Assembly (NCBI GenBank): GCA_964406575.1
Contig: CAYOSH010000060.1
Location: 1 to 15,099, forward strand
Direction of reading: 5' to 3'
Length of the DNA: 15,099 nt
Origin: WTAW01 sp964406575
GTDB lineage: Bacteria; Acidobacteriota; Aminicenantia; Aminicenantales; Aminicenantaceae
In this document: one piece after another, positions 12,880 through 15,099 of the stretch
How the letters are laid out: every line of letters starts with the position of its first letter
Position numbering within the stretch: the stretch's first letter is position 1
The notes under the pieces: generated by a model
The model's database searches: none
Told to the model about the DNA's origin: nothing
What the model saw: the letters and a program-made list of their open reading frames with translations, nothing else
Made by a program: the position numbers and the translations under genes

Positions 12880-14973
12880 TTGGAACGAGGAATACCTATC
12901 GAACAGGTCAGAAACATCGGTATCATGGCGCATATCGATGCGGGGAAGACTACCACTACAGAGCGCATCCTGTTTTACTCGGGTATTACTCACAAGATAG
13001 GAGAGGTGGATGAAGGCACTGCTGTTATGGATTGGATGGCGCAGGAGCAGGAGCGGGGAATAACAATAACTTCAGCTGCAACCACTTGCAGCTGGAACGC
13101 CTGCCGAATCAACATCATCGACACCCCCGGTCACGTGGATTTTACAGTCGAGGTTGAGCGTTCTCTGCGTGTCCTCGATGGTGCCATCATCATTCTCTGC
13201 GGTGTGGGAGGTGTGGAAGCACAGTCTGAAACTGTATGGAGACAGGCTGACAGATATCACATTCCTAGAATTGTGTATATGAATAAAATGGATCGAATCG
13301 GTGTGGACCCAGAGAAAGCGGTTAAAGAGATTAAAGAAAAATTCTCGGCAGACCCTCTGGTTATCCAGATGCCTCTGGGCAGAGAAGAGAGCTTCAGGGG
13401 TGTGATCGATCTTGTTGAGATGAAAGAGCTCGATTGGGGAGAAAATCTCTTGGGCTCGACCTATGATGTTAGAGAAATTTCCGAAGAAAACAGGGAAGAA
13501 GCGGTGAAGAAACGCGGTGAGATGTTAGAACGGCTGAGCGACATCGACGATGCGTTGATGGAGCGGTATTTGGATGAATCGGACATCTCTCCGCAGGAAA
13601 TCAGGAGAGCTATCCGGAGAGGAACCATCACGCTCCAATTTGTGCCCATTCTTTTCGGCGCGTCGTTCAAGAACAAAGGCGTTCATCCCTTGCTCGATGC
13701 GGTTGTGGACTATCTGCCATCACCCGTGGATGTTCCTCCTATCGTGGGCCATCATCCACGAACTGAAAAAGAAGAGACTCGGAAGGCTTCGGATGCAGAG
13801 CCTTTTTCTGCGCTCGTGTTCAAGATCATGAATGATCCCTATGTGGGCACCCTATCTTTCGTCCGGGTGTATTCGGGGAAAGTCCAAGTGGGCACCTCTG
13901 TGTACAACTCGACAAAAGATGAGAGAGAACGCATCACCCGAATATTGGAAATGCATGCGAACAAGAGAAAAGACATCCAGGAGCTGTATGCGGGCGATAT
14001 CGCAGCTCTAGGCTCTATGAAAAGCCTATCCACCGGCGATACCCTCTGTGCAAGGAATAGACCCATTGTGCTTGAAACCATAAAATTTCCGGAGCCTGTT
14101 GTTTCCGCTCATATCGAGCCAAAATCGCGGAGTGAACACGTGAAGCTGGCCGAAGCTCTTGCAAAACTGACCAAGGAAGATCCCACCTTTAAAGTGATGC
14201 CCGATCCCATGACAGGTCAAAATCTCGTCCACGGGATGGGAGAGCTTCATCTCGAGATCCTCATGGAGCGGATGGCGAGGGAATTCGGAGTGAAGGTCAA
14301 CCTGGGCAAACCACAAGTGGCCTATAAGGAAACCATCACAGTCCCCGCACAGGGCGAAGGCAAATTCACCCGCCAAGTTGGGGGCAAAGCGCAGTATGGC
14401 CATTGTGTCTTGGGTCTTGAACCCATGGAGAGAGGACAGCGCTTTGAATTCGAAGAACGAATAAAAGAGGGCGTGATCCCCGACGAATTTATTGCCTCCA
14501 TTGAGAATGGTGTCAGAGAGTCCATGGAAGCAGGGATCCTGGCCGGTTTCCCTGTAGCGGATGTCAGGGTTTCTCTTTTGGATGGATCCTATGAGGAGGA
14601 GTGCTCCACACCCATCGCGTTCAAAATTGCCGGTTCACTGGCTTTTAAGGACGCTGCTTCCAAAGCCAAGCCTGCACTTCTCGAGCCCATTATGAGTCTC
14701 GTCGTCCTCTGCCCTGATGAATACCTCGGAGATATTGTCAGTGACATCAATGCAAGGCGAGGAAAGATCGAGGAAATGGGGATAAGTGCGGGGTCTCGTC
14801 TGGTGAGAGCGCATGTCCCATTGGCTGAGATGTTTGGGTATGCGACGATCCTTAGAACACTGTCTCAGGGCCGTGGGGTGTTCTCGATGGAGTTTTTGAA
14901 ATACGAGACCGTCCCCCCCAAAGTAAGCAAGGGGATCATCGCAAGAATAGAGGGGCGGGTGCCTCTTCATTAA
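12880..14973 (+). CDS. fusA: translation elongation factor G
   Basis: This 697-residue EF-G moves tRNAs and mRNA through the ribosome using GTP. The start is TTG 12880: TGGAG (12868-12872) is seven bases upstream, an in-frame stop at 12856 excludes longer forms, and the next ATG (12925) would cut into the GTPase domain. GTPase motifs are AHIDAGKTT (17-25), RGITI (59-63), DTPGH (81-85), NKMD (135-138) and a G5-like GASF (260-263, usually GSAF). Domains II, III (GMGELHLEI), IV and V follow without gaps. Domain IV is unusual at its tip: VGGKAQYGHC (500-509) replaces the usual SGGRGQYGHV, and E572 replaces the near-invariant His of GSYHDVDSS. Position within the str operon argues it is the main EF-G, although a paralogue is possible. 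Confidence 0.97.
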   Translation: MERGIPIEQVRNIGIMAHIDAGKTTTTERILFYSGITHKIGEVDEGTAVMDWMAQEQERGITITSAATTCSWNACRINIIDTPGHVDFTVEVERSLRVLDGAIIILCGVGGVEAQSETVWRQADRYHIPRIVYMNKMDRIGVDPEKAVKEIKEKFSADPLVIQMPLGREESFRGVIDLVEMKELDWGENLLGSTYDVREISEENREEAVKKRGEMLERLSDIDDALMERYLDESDISPQEIRRAIRRGTITLQFVPILFGASFKNKGVHPLLDAVVDYLPSPVDVPPIVGHHPRTEKEETRKASDAEPFSALVFKIMNDPYVGTLSFVRVYSGKVQVGTSVYNSTKDERERITRILEMHANKRKDIQELYAGDIAALGSMKSLSTGDTLCARNRPIVLETIKFPEPVVSAHIEPKSRSEHVKLAEALAKLTKEDPTFKVMPDPMTGQNLVHGMGELHLEILMERMAREFGVKVNLGKPQVAYKETITVPAQGEGKFTRQVGGKAQYGHCVLGLEPMERGQRFEFEERIKEGVIPDEFIASIENGVRESMEAGILAGFPVADVRVSLLDGSYEEECSTPIAFKIAGSLAFKDAASKAKPALLEPIMSLVVLCPDEYLGDIVSDINARRGKIEEMGISAGSRLVRAHVPLAEMFGYATILRTLSQGRGVFSMEFLKYETVPPKVSKGIIARIEGRVPLH

Positions 14974-15044
14974 TCGGGACGCAAACAATGGATCAACTAT
15001 CGAGCGAGTTCAAATGAGAATAAGGATAAGGCAAATCATATCTG

Positions 15045-15050
15045 AGGAGG
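15045..15050 (+). promoter_or_regulatory. ribosome-binding site of tuf
   Basis: AGGAGG at 15045-15050 lies nine bases before the ATG at 15060, a full match to the anti-Shine-Dalgarno sequence. The 86 bases between fusA and tuf hold no other gene that I can support. Confidence 0.8.
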
Positions 15051-15059
15051 TAAAGGGCA

Positions 15060-15099
15060 ATGGCGAAGGCGAAGTTTGAGAGGACGAAGCCGCATTTAA
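15060..15099 (+). CDS. tuf: translation elongation factor Tu, N-terminus only
   Basis: Thirteen codons and one base remain before the window ends. They read MAKAKFERTKPHL, which matches the EF-Tu start that normally continues into the first GTPase motif. EF-Tu delivers aminoacyl-tRNA to the ribosome. Its place directly after fusA completes the usual rpsL-rpsG-fusA-tuf order. The gene is cut by the window edge, not truncated biologically as far as can be seen. Confidence 0.93.
   Translation, partial: MAKAKFERTKPHL

Noticed and set aside
14988..15079. Two short ATG frames between fusA and tuf (14988-15017 and 15014-15079)
   Set aside because: They are 9 and 21 codons, lack ribosome-binding sites or overlap the tuf start out of frame, and resemble nothing known.

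Overview
The window is a bacterial core-housekeeping block. It carries the 'rif' cluster (rpmG, tRNA-Trp, secE, nusG, rplK, rplA, rplJ, rplL, rpoB, rpoC) followed directly by the 'str' cluster (rpsL, rpsG, fusA and the first 13 codons of tuf). All genes are on the + strand and packed tightly. I see no mobile element, CRISPR array, phage gene or accessory cargo, and every long ORF is a recognisable universal gene.

Layout. Bases 1-50 are unassigned. rpmG (51-200) encodes a 49-residue L33. A 109-base gap with a long hairpin separates it from a canonical tRNA-Trp(CCA) with encoded CCA (310-386). An 89-base gap leads to secE and nusG, then rplK and rplA (overlapping by 8 bases), rplJ (11-base gap, GTG start), rplL, a 64-base gap with a weak hairpin plus T-run, then rpoB and rpoC (overlapping by one base). 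Between rpoC and rpsL lies a near-consensus sigma70-type promoter with an extended -10 element. It drives rpsL (TTG start), rpsG, fusA (TTG start) and tuf.

How the genes work together. rpoB and rpoC encode the catalytic core of RNA polymerase, and NusG binds it. L1, L10, L11 and L12 build the L1 stalk and the GTPase-associated centre where EF-G and EF-Tu act. S12 and S7 line the decoding and mRNA-exit regions of the 30S subunit. SecE belongs to the protein-export channel. Co-transcription balances transcription and translation capacity.

Organism. Mid-range base composition, an RpoB with an E. coli-like beta-i9 coiled coil and an RpoC with an SI3-like sandwich-barrel insertion point to a Gram-negative-type lineage, not Firmicutes or Actinobacteria. 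RpoB also carries a roughly 60-residue insertion with eight cysteines (two zinc-ribbon motifs) and a second insertion near residues 661-703. From memory, which I could not check, similar insertions occur in Acidobacteriota and relatives such as Aminicenantes. I therefore favour that group tentatively.

The most notable points are the RpoB double zinc ribbon, whose first motif has the same cysteine spacing as the beta' zinc finger; an EF-G whose domain IV tip histidine is replaced by glutamate; and changes in the usual control spaces (no room for an L10 leader before rplJ, and an inverted repeat inside the str promoter spacer).
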